A stretch of DNA of 64,000 nucleotides from Chitinophaga pinensis (GTDB lineage: Bacteria; Bacteroidota; Bacteroidia; 2-12-FULL-35-15): contig CAMCYR010000007.1 of assembly GCA_945885475.1 (NCBI GenBank), forward strand, positions 1 to 64,000, given 5' to 3'. Positions 44,118 through 53,262 of the stretch are shown here, piece by piece. Under the pieces are notes generated by a model. The model searched no databases. It was not told where the DNA came from and was given only the letters and a program-made list of their open reading frames with translations. The stretch's first letter is position 1; every line of letters starts with the position of its first letter. Both the position numbers and the translations under genes were made by a program.

Positions 44118-45257
44118 ATGTTATTTAACTTAACAGAAGAGCACTTAATGATTCAGAAGGCTGCTCGTGATTTTGCAAACGATGTATTAAAGCCAGGAGT
44201 AATTGATCGCGATGAGCATCAAAAATTTCCGACAGATGAAATAAAACAAATGGGTGACTTAGGCTTTATGGGCATGATGGTAGACCCTAAATACGGTGGT
44301 GGCGGAATGGATTGCGTATCTTATGTGTTGGCGATGGAAGAAATTTCAAAAGTTGATGCCTCCTGCTCCGTTGTGATGAGTGTAAACAACTCTTTGGTAT
44401 GCTGGGGAATAGAGAAATTCGGAACAGAAGAACAAAAACAAAAATACTTAATACGTCTAGCCAAAGGAGAGATCATTGGGGGATTCTGTTTATCGGAGCC
44501 GGAAGCAGGTTCTGATGCTACGTCTCAAAAGACAACAGCAATCGACAAAGGAGATCATTATTTAGTGAACGGAACAAAAAACTGGATTACGAATGGTAAT
44601 TCGGCATCTGTTTTTTTGGTGATCGCTCAAACGGATACTTCAAAAGGGCATAAAGGAATTAATGCCTTGATCATTGAAAAAGGAGCACCTGGATTTGTGG
44701 TGGGACCAAAAGAAAATAAATTAGGAATCAGAGGTTCAGATACACATTCATTAATGTTCACGGATGTAAAAGTTCCAAAAGAAAACAGAATTGGCGAAGA
44801 TGGTTTTGGTTTTAAATTCGCGATGCAGGTATTATCTGGTGGAAGGATCGGAATTGCAGCTCAGGCTTTGGGAATTGCCTCTGGAGCATACGAATTGGCA
44901 TTGGCTTATTCAAAAGAGCGCAAAGCGTTTGGAAAAACGATCAATCAGCATCAGATCATTCAATTTAAATTAGCAGATATGGCTACTGATATAGAAGCTT
45001 CACGTCTACTTTGTATTAAAGCAGCGTGGATGAAAGATCAGCATATGAATTTTGATACTGCAAGTGCAATGGCAAAAGTATTCGCTTCAAAAGTAGCCAT
45101 GCAAACAACAGTTGAAGCTGTTCAGATACATGGAGGATATGGGTTTGTGAAAGAATACCACGTAGAACGTCTGATGCGTGATGCAAAGATCACTCAGATT
45201 TATGAAGGAACAACAGAGGTTCAGAAAATCGTTATCTCGAGAGCGTTGTTAGCGTAA
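44118..45257 (+). CDS. Acyl-CoA dehydrogenase (short-chain type)
   Basis: This FAD enzyme makes the trans-2 double bond in acyl-CoA, the first step of beta-oxidation. The 379-residue protein is the standard soluble size. It shows FCLSEPEAGSDA (FAD/substrate region), YLVNGTKNWITNGN, LGIRGSDTHSLMF, the helical GGRIGIAAQALGIASGAYEL, QIHGGYGFVKEYHVER and the catalytic glutamate context QIYEGTTEVQKIVISR. The Glu in YEGT is the expected base of the short-chain class. It ends at a terminator and has no fatty-acid genes beside it. Confidence 0.94.
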   Translation: MLFNLTEEHLMIQKAARDFANDVLKPGVIDRDEHQKFPTDEIKQMGDLGFMGMMVDPKYGGGGMDCVSYVLAMEEISKVDASCSVVMSVNNSLVCWGIEKFGTEEQKQKYLIRLAKGEIIGGFCLSEPEAGSDATSQKTTAIDKGDHYLVNGTKNWITNGNSASVFLVIAQTDTSKGHKGINALIIEKGAPGFVVGPKENKLGIRGSDTHSLMFTDVKVPKENRIGEDGFGFKFAMQVLSGGRIGIAAQALGIASGAYELALAYSKERKAFGKTINQHQIIQFKLADMATDIEASRLLCIKAAWMKDQHMNFDTASAMAKVFASKVAMQTTVEAVQIHGGYGFVKEYHVERLMRDAKITQIYEGTTEVQKIVISRALLA

Positions 45258-45280
45258 TAAAAAATTTCCATTATATAAAG

Positions 45281-45308
45281 TCCTAAGAGTTTTTCTTAGG
45301 GCTTTTTT
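45281..45308 (+). terminator. Rho-independent terminator after acyl-CoA dehydrogenase
   Basis: TCCTAAGA and TCTTAGGG arms with a 5-base loop are followed by CTTTTTTG. It overlaps the last codons of the convergent gene at 45296-45736. Confidence 0.8.
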
Positions 45309-45736
45309 GTTTTCCTAAAAAACGGAGACTTAAATCCAATTTCAATAATTTCATTTTTACCGACATAACTCATTGTAAAGGATACCCAAATTAAAAGCGG
45401 AAGAAAAAAATAAAACAAAGGGAAAAGCCAGAAAGAGCTAAGATCATACAACAAAGGTAAATTCGGACTTTTATTTATGAGTAATACAGGAACAGTTTCG
45501 ACTTCTTCATAAGTGGTATTTTCTTTTGCACGAAACTGGTAAGTGCTATCTTTTATGTTGTATTCAATGATTGGAAAATTTACTTTTTCTTCTTTCACTA
45601 TTTCTTCAATGTAAAAAACAAATGTGCCTGTGATTTTTTCAGAACCAATGATCAGCCGGAAGCGTTCTAAGAAATAAACCGAGAGCATTAGTACTAAACC
45701 TGATAGTATTAATTTTGTTTTGGAAAGTTTAAGCAT
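45296..45736 (-). CDS. Membrane protein, DUF3592-like
   Basis: The 146-residue protein has an N-terminal helix (about 8-28), a polar domain of about 70 residues (PIIEYNIKDSTYQFRAKENT, then VETVPVLLINKSPN) and a second hydrophobic segment (about 101-124). This two-helix layout with an intervening strand-rich domain resembles DUF3592 proteins. No function is known. It lies downstream of murF on the same strand, separated by a 190-base gap with repeats. Confidence 0.65.
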   Translation of the reverse strand: MLKLSKTKLILSGLVLMLSVYFLERFRLIIGSEKITGTFVFYIEEIVKEEKVNFPIIEYNIKDSTYQFRAKENTTYEEVETVPVLLINKSPNLPLLYDLSSFWLFPLFYFFLPLLIWVSFTMSYVGKNEIIEIGFKSPFFRKTKKP

Positions 45737-45872
45737 GGGATAATTTCGTTATAACAATAATTTCAACTACTAATTGAAATCCCGTGTCGTGACAAGGGAT
45801 GACGGTATAAAGGGAAATAGACCTTAGCAATAACATACAAAGGACATTACAGCTTAATAACTTATATTCTGA

Positions 45873-45913
45873 TCAATCCCTCTGGCCCACTTTTCAAAGG
45901 GGGAATTATCCCG
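45873..45913. repeat. Diverged copy of the dispersed palindromic element beside murF
   Basis: AATCCCTCTGGCCCACTTTT, then CAAAGGGGGAATTATCCCGA, is a degraded form of the element in the mutS/tex spacer and inside murF. Its end (GAATTATCCCGAC) matches the murF copy (GAATTGTTCCGAC) better than the mutS/tex copies. It ends 13 bases from the murF stop codon. Confidence 0.6.
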
Positions 45914-45926
45914 ACTTGCATCCTAG

Positions 45927-47366
45927 TTACAACACCGCAACAACTTTCTCTAACTTAATTCCACGCGAGCCTTTAATAAGAATGGTAGCGTCTTTTATTT
46001 GATGTTGTATTAAAAACTGAACCAAATCATCACTGGAAGCAAATGTTTTAGCATTCACCTTTCCACCGGCTTTTACAAAAAGTGACCCAACCAGAAAAGC
46101 ATTTGAAATATTTTTTTGTTTCAGAAGTTCGACAATGGCATCATGCTCTTTTTCGCTCTCGGAGCCTAACTCAAGCATATCACCAAGTATCACAATTTTA
46201 TTTGACTGATTCAACGTTGCGAAATTTTCAATCGCCAAACTCATGCTGGATGGGTTGGCATTATAATAATCCAATATCAACGTGTTGTTCTTTGTCTTTT
46301 GTAATTGAGAACGATTATTTGACGGTGTATATTCTTTCAGTGCCTGATTAATGAATATATCATCAACTTTAAAATAGTTTCCGATACATGCAGCGCACAA
46401 TAAATTATAATAATTATAAATACCAACCAGTTGGGTAGAAACGATCTCCGACTTTTTAATATTGGCGGCAGAATAGCGAGTTCCCCATTGAAAAGAAATA
46501 TATTCCCCATTGTTTTCAAGAACTGCACCAACAATATCATATAATTTTTTTGTGCCGTAGGTTACTCTTTCAATTCCTGCGGATAGATCAGTAAGAACAC
46601 CATCGTCGCCATGAACAAATAATTTTCCCTTTTTTTGCTGAATGAATTTATATAATTCACTTTTACCTTTTATAACACCTTCTATTCCGCCAAATCCTTC
46701 CAAGTGAGCTTTACCAATGTTTGTGATAACACCAAAATCGGGTTCGGCTATTTTACTAAGCATATCGATCTCGCCCTGATGATTGGCGCCCATTTCTATA
46801 ATGGCAATTTCATGTTCTTTCCTTATATTTAAAAGAGTAAGCGGAACACCGATGTGATTATTTAAATTTCCAACCGTTGCAAGCACCTTGTATTTTTTGG
46901 AGAGGACTGCATTGATCAATTCTTTAGAAGTTGTTTTACCATTAGAACCAGTGATTCCAATAACTGGAATATTCAATTGTTTGCGATGATGATTTGCGAG
47001 TTGTTGAAGAGCGGCGAGAACATTGTCAACTAAAAAAAATTTCGCATCAATCCCCCTGCCCCCTTCTCCAAGGGGGAATTGTTCCGACTCACGATTAAGA
47101 TTGTCTTTCTCTACATTCAAATCCCCAAGGGGGAATTGTTCCGACTCACGATTAAGATTGTCTTTCTCTACATTCAAATCTCCAAAGGGGAATTGTTCGT
47201 CAATTACAGCATAGGCACAACCCATCTCAATTGCTTTTTCAGCAAACAGATTTCCGTTAAAATTTTCGCCTTTGAGAGCAAAGAAGATCGATCCGGGTTT
47301 GATGTCCCGTGTATCCGTGCAAACGGAAGGGTGTTTTAAAAAAATAGAATAAAGTTTGTCTATCAT
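45927..47366 (-). CDS. murF: UDP-MurNAc-tripeptide:D-Ala-D-Ala ligase MurF with an in-frame repeat insertion
   Basis: MurF adds D-Ala-D-Ala to complete the peptidoglycan precursor. The 479-residue protein has the N-terminal Mur domain (CTDTRDIKPGSIFFALKG), the P-loop IGITGSNGKTTSKE, EMGANHQGEIDML, the central-domain IGKAHLEGFGG and DYYNANPSSM, and a C-terminal domain ending in IKGSRGIKLEKVV. Residues 58-106 are an insertion not expected in the family, made of two 19-residue repeats (QFPxGDLNVEKDNLNRESE) and a third start followed by GEGGRGI. The frame stays open, so the protein is probably made. It follows nadE on the same strand with a 54-base gap. Confidence 0.94.
   Translation of the reverse strand: MIDKLYSIFLKHPSVCTDTRDIKPGSIFFALKGENFNGNLFAEKAIEMGCAYAVIDEQFPFGDLNVEKDNLNRESEQFPLGDLNVEKDNLNRESEQFPLGEGGRGIDAKFFLVDNVLAALQQLANHHRKQLNIPVIGITGSNGKTTSKELINAVLSKKYKVLATVGNLNNHIGVPLTLLNIRKEHEIAIIEMGANHQGEIDMLSKIAEPDFGVITNIGKAHLEGFGGIEGVIKGKSELYKFIQQKKGKLFVHGDDGVLTDLSAGIERVTYGTKKLYDIVGAVLENNGEYISFQWGTRYSAANIKKSEIVSTQLVGIYNYYNLLCAACIGNYFKVDDIFINQALKEYTPSNNRSQLQKTKNNTLILDYYNANPSSMSLAIENFATLNQSNKIVILGDMLELGSESEKEHDAIVELLKQKNISNAFLVGSLFVKAGGKVNAKTFASSDDLVQFLIQHQIKDATILIKGSRGIKLEKVVAVL
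47049..47195 (-). repeat. Repeat insertion inside murF: palindromic element plus 57-bp tandem repeats
   Basis: At about 47047-47079 the CCCCCTGCCCCCTTCTCCAA plus GGGGG palindrome appears inside the coding sequence. The sequence after it (GAATTGTTCCGACTCACGAT ... CATTCAAATC) is repeated in tandem with period 57 (units starting at 47076 and 47133, partial third at 47190). 57 is divisible by 3 and the insertion totals about 147 bases, so the murF frame is preserved. Confidence 0.9.
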
Positions 47367-47420
47367 AATTTTGTCGACCTCAGTACTTCATATCTCGGCA
47401 TAGAAGAAGTGAGTTAATTG

Positions 47421-48200
47421 TTATTTTAGTTTTTCCGGAATAATACAAACCGGAATCGGATTCATTTTGTGTTGATTTGCCTTATTCATTCTGGTAAAAA
47501 TATCCAACACTATTTTTTGTCTTTCGCTCAATGTTAAACGTTCGCCATTAAGTTCAATAAAGGTCATCGCCCATTCCAATTCATCGTATGTTGCGCCAAT
47601 CTGATCTTCATCACTTCTACTATCAGCAAAAAGTCCGTCCGTTGGAGGAGCCGTTAAAATAGAACTTACCACACCAATTTCTTTGGCAAGCGCATACACA
47701 TCGGATTTCATTAAATCAGCTATTGGGCTAAGATCAACACCACCATCACCATATTTTGTAAAAAAACCAATTCCAAAATCTTCCACTTTATTTCCAGTAC
47801 CTGCGACCAACATTTTATGGTGACAAGCAAAAGCATATAAGGTGGTCATGCGCAATCGCGAGCGCATATTTGCCATTGTGAGCCAGTCATTAATATCAGA
47901 AGGTAATGCAGCACTAATCGTTTTAAACGTTTCTGTAAGTTCCACTTCGTGTGAAGAAACATTACTAAAATTAGACTTTAACCAAAGAATGTGTTCCTGT
48001 CCGCGATCGTATTCCGCTTTGTGCTGATGGATGGGCATATTCAAACAAATAACAGGCTTAGCTGTTTTTGCACATAGCGTAGAAGTAAGCGCAGAATCTA
48101 TTCCACCAGAAATGCCAATTACGAAGCCGGATGTTTTACTTTCTTCGCTGTATTTTTTTAACCAATCTACAATGTGATTAATTATTTCTATATTTTTCAT
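47421..48200 (-). CDS. nadE: NAD synthase
   Basis: NadE amidates nicotinate adenine dinucleotide to NAD. The 259-residue protein is the short, ammonia-using form with no glutaminase domain. The P-loop VIGISGGIDSALTS, RLRMTTLYAFA, the AGTGNKVEDFGIGFFTKYGD region and APPTDGLFADSRSDEDQIG are all family motifs. It is divergent from the barrel/gldB region. From memory, nadE often lies next to gldB-gldC in gliding Bacteroidota; here one gene for a barrel protein lies between. Confidence 0.95.
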   Translation of the reverse strand: MKNIEIINHIVDWLKKYSEESKTSGFVIGISGGIDSALTSTLCAKTAKPVICLNMPIHQHKAEYDRGQEHILWLKSNFSNVSSHEVELTETFKTISAALPSDINDWLTMANMRSRLRMTTLYAFACHHKMLVAGTGNKVEDFGIGFFTKYGDGGVDLSPIADLMKSDVYALAKEIGVVSSILTAPPTDGLFADSRSDEDQIGATYDELEWAMTFIELNGERLTLSERQKIVLDIFTRMNKANQHKMNPIPVCIIPEKLK

Positions 48201-48204
48201 ACAT

Positions 48205-48245
48205 CAAAAATAAAAATCCCGACCTCATAAAAATGAGACCGGGAT
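48205..48245 (-). terminator. Rho-independent terminator after the outer-membrane barrel gene
   Basis: On the minus strand ATCCCG, GT, CTCAT pairs with ATGAG, GT, CGGGAT (48216-48245), followed by TTTTTATTTTT. It lies between the barrel gene at 48268 and nadE. Confidence 0.8.
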
Positions 48246-48267
48246 GAATGTTACTAACTATTGTTTG

Positions 48268-49170
48268 TTAGAATAAAACACCAACTGTTAAAACTACAGC
48301 GTTTGATTTAAGTTCTTGTGGCATTTTTGATACCGTGACTTTCGTTTGATTTCCTGAGTTATAATCAGCAGCATTCGTTCTTTTCGCAATATAATCAGAA
48401 TCCTTTTTTACAAAATTTGTAAATCCTAAATTATAGTTTAATCCAAATGTTAATGAGGTTGATCCAGAAAGGTTCATTTCAGCACCTAATCCAAATGTTA
48501 AAGCAGCCTTAAAAAATGCAACATCTTTCGTGACATCTACCTTTGTCTTTTTTTCTGAAGCACCTAATGAAAGTACATTAGTGGAAGTAGAAGACTGGTT
48601 AATTTTAGTAACTTCATCATTTGCTGTGGCTTTCCAACGGAAAGAAGAATTGACACCAAACTGACCGAAGTAAGTCATCGTTCCAATTTCTTTTGTTTTT
48701 AGCTTTAAAACCAAAGGGATAGTAATATAGGTTGCTTTGTATTGGCGCTCATTTAATTGATAATGGTTTTGCCCTGCTGTTGTTGCTGGATCATAAAAAG
48801 CACCACCCACAGTTGGAGCCGTATACTCGATAATTTCATCATCAGCCGTACTATATAAATAACTTACAATATTTGAATTCGCAGTTTGTATATCGCCATT
48901 GATGTATTTCACTTTTCCACCTTCTCCATGAATACGAACACCCGTTTGCAAGGATGCTACTTTTGCTAAGCGAAATTCAAGAATTACTCCGCCACCAAAC
49001 TTCACTCCCGCTCCGTTTTTATCAATATTTTTCGTTTCAGGCTTTAGCCAATTCACAGAAGGATCTATCACCAATCCAAAGCGGAAGTTTTTCAGCTCAT
49101 TAGCGCCATCTTGCGCCAATGAAAATTGTCCTGCGAAAGCAAGTGCAGTTATTGTAAGGATTTTCTTCAT
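48268..49170 (-). CDS. Outer-membrane beta-barrel protein (PorT-like family)
   Basis: The 300-residue protein has a signal peptide (to about QFSLAQ) and barrel-like alternating strands (FRFGLVIDPSVNWL, FGGGVILEFRLAKVASLQTG, YITIPLVLKLKTKEIGTMTY, FGLGAEMNLSGSTSLTFGLN) with a C-terminal strand ending in Phe (VVLTVGVLF). YITIPLLLK-like strands are typical of the PorT/OmpW-like barrels used in Bacteroidota envelopes. A link to the T9SS is possible from position next to gldB but is not shown by sequence. It is divergent from gldB (71-base shared promoter region). Confidence 0.75.
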   Translation of the reverse strand: MKKILTITALAFAGQFSLAQDGANELKNFRFGLVIDPSVNWLKPETKNIDKNGAGVKFGGGVILEFRLAKVASLQTGVRIHGEGGKVKYINGDIQTANSNIVSYLYSTADDEIIEYTAPTVGGAFYDPATTAGQNHYQLNERQYKATYITIPLVLKLKTKEIGTMTYFGQFGVNSSFRWKATANDEVTKINQSSTSTNVLSLGASEKKTKVDVTKDVAFFKAALTFGLGAEMNLSGSTSLTFGLNYNLGFTNFVKKDSDYIAKRTNAADYNSGNQTKVTVSKMPQELKSNAVVLTVGVLF

Positions 49171-49241
49171 TTTTTTTATATTTTTGGGGTTATAAATCTA
49201 GGAGACATTAATCTCAGACAATATTAAGTATATTTTTTTAT

Positions 49242-50258
49242 ATGAAAAATTTTAGTGCCTACATATCTGTTATTTTGTTGTTAACACTTGCAAGTTGTGG
49301 AAGCGACCGCTTGGACGTGAACACATCAGACAGCTCGATTCAGGACATCACAGTCCTCAGGCTGGAGCAAGACATCTTTAAGATGGACACAAACAACATT
49401 GAATTGGCCAGCAATCAACTAAGGGCGAAATACGGGAATTTCTATGTTACCTTTATCTCAATGATACTGAACAATGGCGGATTGAGAGATTCCTCTTATT
49501 CCTTTCGGATGAAGAGTTTTATCCGGGATTATTATATGCACAAGGCCTATGAAGAATCTCAAAAAAAATACCCAAACACCGATGCGATCAAAGAGAAATT
49601 ATTGAAAGGCTATCAACGTTTTAATTATCATTTTCCAAACAGAGCGATTCCTCAGGCAATTACAATGATTTCCGGATTCAATTATTCGGTAGTAATGGCA
49701 GACAGTACACTAGCGATCGGCATAGAAACATATTTGGGAAGCAAAAGTGAATTTTACACCGGATTAGGTATACCAAAATACAAATCGATGTTTATGAATG
49801 AAGAGAATATCGTTCCGGATGCCATCCGTCAATGGATGTTAACTGAGTTCCCAAACAACATGAACAAGCAGGATTTTCTGAGTGAAATCGTATATATGGG
49901 GAAAATCATGTATTTAACAGATGCTCTTTTACCTGAGACACCGGATTCATTAAAAATCCAATATTCTACGACTCAATTAGAATATTGCCATCAGAATGAA
50001 TTTAATATTTGGAGTTATTTTGCTGCGCAGAAAACATTGTATACCACAGACCAGGCCGAAATCATTAAATTTACTGCTGATGGTCCGTTTACCAGCGCAA
50101 TAAGTAAAGAAGCACCGGCAAGAATAGGTCATTGGATCGGTTGGCAATTGGTGAGACAATACATGAAAAACAATCCGGAATTATCTTTAAAAGACCTTAT
50201 GAATGAAGAAGATGCGCAGTTATTATTAGCAAAATCAAAATACAAGCCCGGAAAATAA
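49242..50258 (+). CDS. gldB: Gliding-motility lipoprotein GldB
   Basis: GldB is a lipoprotein needed for gliding in Flavobacterium; its precise step is unknown. The 338-residue protein has a lipobox LTLASC (C19) and the family sequence DITVLRLEQDIFKMDTNN, LRAKYGNFYVTFI, then GFNYSVVMADSTLAIGIETY and LGSKSEFYTGLGIPKYKSMF and the late ARIGHWIGWQLVRQYMKNNP. The order and spacing are complete. It is followed after 37 bases by gldC, the usual arrangement. Confidence 0.94.
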   Translation: MKNFSAYISVILLLTLASCGSDRLDVNTSDSSIQDITVLRLEQDIFKMDTNNIELASNQLRAKYGNFYVTFISMILNNGGLRDSSYSFRMKSFIRDYYMHKAYEESQKKYPNTDAIKEKLLKGYQRFNYHFPNRAIPQAITMISGFNYSVVMADSTLAIGIETYLGSKSEFYTGLGIPKYKSMFMNEENIVPDAIRQWMLTEFPNNMNKQDFLSEIVYMGKIMYLTDALLPETPDSLKIQYSTTQLEYCHQNEFNIWSYFAAQKTLYTTDQAEIIKFTADGPFTSAISKEAPARIGHWIGWQLVRQYMKNNPELSLKDLMNEEDAQLLLAKSKYKPGK

Positions 50259-50295
50259 AAAACAATAATTCAGATATTTAAACAACAAATACATT

Positions 50296-50631
50296 ATGAG
50301 AGAATCGGAGATCAATTTTAAAATTACGCTGGACGAGAATAATTTACCTGAGAAAATCGACTGGAGTGCTTCTGAAGGAGCAGAACAAAGCAGCAGCAAG
50401 GCAGTAATGATAGCACTTTGGGACGCAAAAGAAAACAACACCCTCCGAATTGACCTTTGGACTAAAGATATGATGGTAGATGAAATGAAGCAATTTTACC
50501 ACCAATGCCTATTATCGATGGCAGACACCTTTGACAGAGCGACAGGAGAGACGGAAGCGGCAAAAGAAATGAGAGGATTTGCACAGCATTTTGGAGAAAA
50601 ACTGGAATTAATTGCAAAGAAGCAATCGTAA
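50296..50631 (+). CDS. gldC: Gliding-motility protein GldC
   Basis: GldC is a small cytoplasmic protein that improves gliding. The 111-residue protein is a normal-length GldC and contains ITLDENNLPEKIDWSAS, MIALWDAKENNTLRIDLWTK and MMVDEMKQFYHQCLLSMADT. It has no signal peptide. It follows gldB closely and probably shares its transcript. Confidence 0.93.
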   Translation: MRESEINFKITLDENNLPEKIDWSASEGAEQSSSKAVMIALWDAKENNTLRIDLWTKDMMVDEMKQFYHQCLLSMADTFDRATGETEAAKEMRGFAQHFGEKLELIAKKQS

Positions 50632-50725
50632 GTATTTAATCAGCATCTACTTTAAATATACAAAAAATTGGTTTTTTAGACTAAAATCACTTATTTTTGT
50701 TTTAATACTCAATATACCGGTAAAC

Positions 50726-52558
50726 ATGAAAAAAACTACTAAACGCATTTTCAGTCATTCGTTCGCAATTTTAGCTTTAACAGGTGGAATATCTTCTTTG
50801 GCTTCTGCACAGACGATCTTCTTTAATAATGGTGCTCAGATCTTCACGGCCTCAGCAGCAATTGTTCAGGTTAATGGTGGATTTCAAAATGATGGCGCAG
50901 CAGGTACAACGCCGGTGTTTGAAAACAATGGAACAATGACCATCGCAAATAGTGGAACACCCGGAAGTGTTTTTCTGACAAACGGTTCAACGTTACAAGG
51001 TGACGGAACTATTTTTGTAGAACAAGACTGGACGAACGATGCCACTTTTACAGCAGACAATAGCACAGTAAATTTCAATGGCGATTTACAACAATTCATA
51101 ACGAGTACAATTGCAACGGTTACCACGTTTAACAATTTAACATTGAGTGGTTCCGGTGTTGGAACAACTAATCGTAAAAAAACACTTCAATTTGTAAATG
51201 CGAATGTAGGAACAAATGGAATTTTAACCATTAACGACCGCGAATTGGAAACCCAAACAAATACAATGTTTGTATTAAATCCTGCAGTAACAGCAGTGAC
51301 CAACACAGCTACCTTTGGAGCAGAAGGATTTGTGAGTAGCGCTTTCGGAGGAACCTTTTCTAGAGCAACGAATTCAACATCCACTTATTCTTTTCCAACG
51401 GGATCAAGCACCGGAACATTGCGTTTCCGTGAAGTAGAATTAACACCGGCATCGGCTGCAACGAATACCTTCACAGCAAGATTAGGGAATAATACAGCAA
51501 CAATTGACGGTTTTAACGTTACACAATTCGACACTTCAATGTGTAAAGTTACAAACAAATTTTATCACCAGATCACAAGAAGTGCAGGAACTGATGCTGC
51601 GGATATCGATGTATTTTATGATGAGGTAACTGACGGTCCTTGGGATGGTTTAGCACAGTGGAATACACCAACAGCAGCATTATGGAATAACATGGGAACC
51701 ATTACTGCAGCTACTGCGGCAACCTATAATGACAATAAAAAATTAGGTTGGACAGGATTTACAGAATCTCCATACATTTTATCTCGCGCGAAATTGGCAG
51801 ATCCGGTCTTTGCTTGTGCAGATGTATGCGTGAATTCAACAGGAAATATTTTTACCGCATCCGGAGCACCTGCAGGAGCAAATTACGTATGGTCTAGTCC
51901 GGCAGGAACGACAATTACATCGGGTAACGGAACCAACACCATTACGGTAGACTGGGGAGCATCGAGCGGGCCGATTGTAGTGATAGATACCAATTCGGTT
52001 GGTTGTTTTTCAGATCCTGTTTCTTGTTTTGTAAACGCATCTACCCCACCAACAGCAGCATTCGATACAGCATCTGCAGGATTTACTTATAACTTTACAG
52101 ATCTAAGTACTGGCGGTGCAACAACTTGGCTTTGGGATTTTGGTGACGGGAGTTCATCAGCATCGCAGAACCCCTCACATATTTTCACCTCTAACGGAAT
52201 TCAAACAGTTTGCTTAACGTCAGGAAACGCATCAGGATGTGTTGATTCTGTTTGTTATACAATTGAAGTAGATGTTTTCGAATTCATAAATATACCAAAT
52301 GTTTTCACTCCTGACGGAGATGGTACAAATGATCAGTTTTACATTAACAATTCAGGATTAAAAGAATTTCAGATTGAGATCTTCAACCGTTGGGGAATCA
52401 AAGTATTTGAATCTGAATCAGGAAGTGTAAAGTGGGATGGACGATCAACAGCAGGTGTTGAGCTGAGTGACGGAACGTATTATTACATCTTGAAAGCGAT
52501 ATCAGTTACGAATAAAGATTACAGCACGAAAGGATTTATTAATCTACTTCGCAACTAA
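50726..52558 (+). CDS. T9SS cargo protein with PKD domain and type B sorting domain
   Basis: The 610-residue product from the ATG at 50726 has a signal peptide (to about LASAQ), a long Thr/Ala/Asn-rich beta region, an Ig-like segment (ANYVWSSPAGTTITSGNGTN), a PKD domain (FTDLSTGGATTWLWDFGDGS) and a type B (gliding-associated, CHU_C) sorting domain (IPNVFTPDGDGTNDQFYINN ... IFNRWGIKVFESES ... DGTYYYILKA). Type B cargo often depends on PorP/SprF-like partners. A longer frame from 50612 overlaps gldC and lacks a signal, so the inner start is used. A strong terminator follows. Confidence 0.87.
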   Translation: MKKTTKRIFSHSFAILALTGGISSLASAQTIFFNNGAQIFTASAAIVQVNGGFQNDGAAGTTPVFENNGTMTIANSGTPGSVFLTNGSTLQGDGTIFVEQDWTNDATFTADNSTVNFNGDLQQFITSTIATVTTFNNLTLSGSGVGTTNRKKTLQFVNANVGTNGILTINDRELETQTNTMFVLNPAVTAVTNTATFGAEGFVSSAFGGTFSRATNSTSTYSFPTGSSTGTLRFREVELTPASAATNTFTARLGNNTATIDGFNVTQFDTSMCKVTNKFYHQITRSAGTDAADIDVFYDEVTDGPWDGLAQWNTPTAALWNNMGTITAATAATYNDNKKLGWTGFTESPYILSRAKLADPVFACADVCVNSTGNIFTASGAPAGANYVWSSPAGTTITSGNGTNTITVDWGASSGPIVVIDTNSVGCFSDPVSCFVNASTPPTAAFDTASAGFTYNFTDLSTGGATTWLWDFGDGSSSASQNPSHIFTSNGIQTVCLTSGNASGCVDSVCYTIEVDVFEFINIPNVFTPDGDGTNDQFYINNSGLKEFQIEIFNRWGIKVFESESGSVKWDGRSTAGVELSDGTYYYILKAISVTNKDYSTKGFINLLRN

Positions 52559-52578
52559 ACGAAGAAAAAATATCTATA

Positions 52579-52615
52579 AAAAAATCCCCTGGTAAGCATA
52601 CCAGGGGATTTTTTA
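52579..52615. terminator. Bidirectional terminator between type B cargo gene and engB
   Basis: ATCCCCTGGTA (52584-52594) and TACCAGGGGAT (52599-52609) are perfect 11-base arms with a 4-base loop, with A tract before and T tract after. The genes on both sides point into it. Confidence 0.92.
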
Positions 52616-53212
52616 TTTAAATAGTTTATTTGTTTTTTCAATAAAATCGAGGAGTTCTTTTCTCCCTTCCTTTTTTTCTGCGGAGGTGTAAAAACATTCA
52701 GGCAATTCATCCCAATGTTTTCCCATTTCGTCTTTATAGTGCTTGATATTATCCGAAAATTGTTTTTTTGAAAGTTTATCAATTTTTGTAAAAACCATAA
52801 TAAAAGGGACACTATTTTCACCGCACCAATCCATAAACTCAAGATCTATTTTCTGTGGTTCCAAGCGTGAATCCAACAAAACCATAAGGCATAACAAATT
52901 TTTTCTTTCCAAAATATATTCGGAGATATATGCTTGAAAGATATCACGTCTATCCTTAGACACTTTTGCATAACCATAGCCGGGTAAATCTACAAGATAC
53001 CAGGTGTCGTTAATTCCAAAGTGATTAATGAGCTGTGTTTTCCCGGGTTTTCCGGAAGTTTTAGCCATATCTTTTCTTTCCACCAACATATTAATCAGGG
53101 AAGACTTACCAACATTGGACCTGCCGATAAAAGCATATTCTGGCTTAACGGGCAGGGGGCATTTAGAAACATCGGTATTACTAATTACAAACTTCGCAGA
53201 TTTAATTTCCAT
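52613..53212 (-). CDS. engB: Ribosome-biogenesis GTPase EngB (YihA/YsxC)
   Basis: EngB is a TRAFAC GTPase needed for late large-subunit assembly. The 199-residue protein has G1 [11 protein letters not shown]2 region ([15 protein letters not shown]), G3 [12 protein letters not shown]4 VFTKIDKL and G5 YTSAEKKEG. The ATG at 53212 is preferred to the TTG one codon upstream. The gene converges on the type B cargo gene across the terminator. Confidence 0.95.
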   Translation of the reverse strand: MEIKSAKFVISNTDVSKCPLPVKPEYAFIGRSNVGKSSLINMLVERKDMAKTSGKPGKTQLINHFGINDTWYLVDLPGYGYAKVSKDRRDIFQAYISEYILERKNLLCLMVLLDSRLEPQKIDLEFMDWCGENSVPFIMVFTKIDKLSKKQFSDNIKHYKDEMGKHWDELPECFYTSAEKKEGRKELLDFIEKTNKLFK

Positions 53213-53262
53213 CAATGAATTACTAATTTTAACATGTTATGAATGTACAAAAATGCAATTCA

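Noticed and set aside
47049-47200. 57-bp repeats as a CRISPR array
   Set aside because: The units are direct tandem copies without unique spacers and lie within a coding frame.
47023-47339. Plus-strand frames with repeated LRLSFSTFKSP units
   Set aside because: They are the antisense reading of the murF repeat insertion; the minus-strand MurF frame has full family motifs on both sides.
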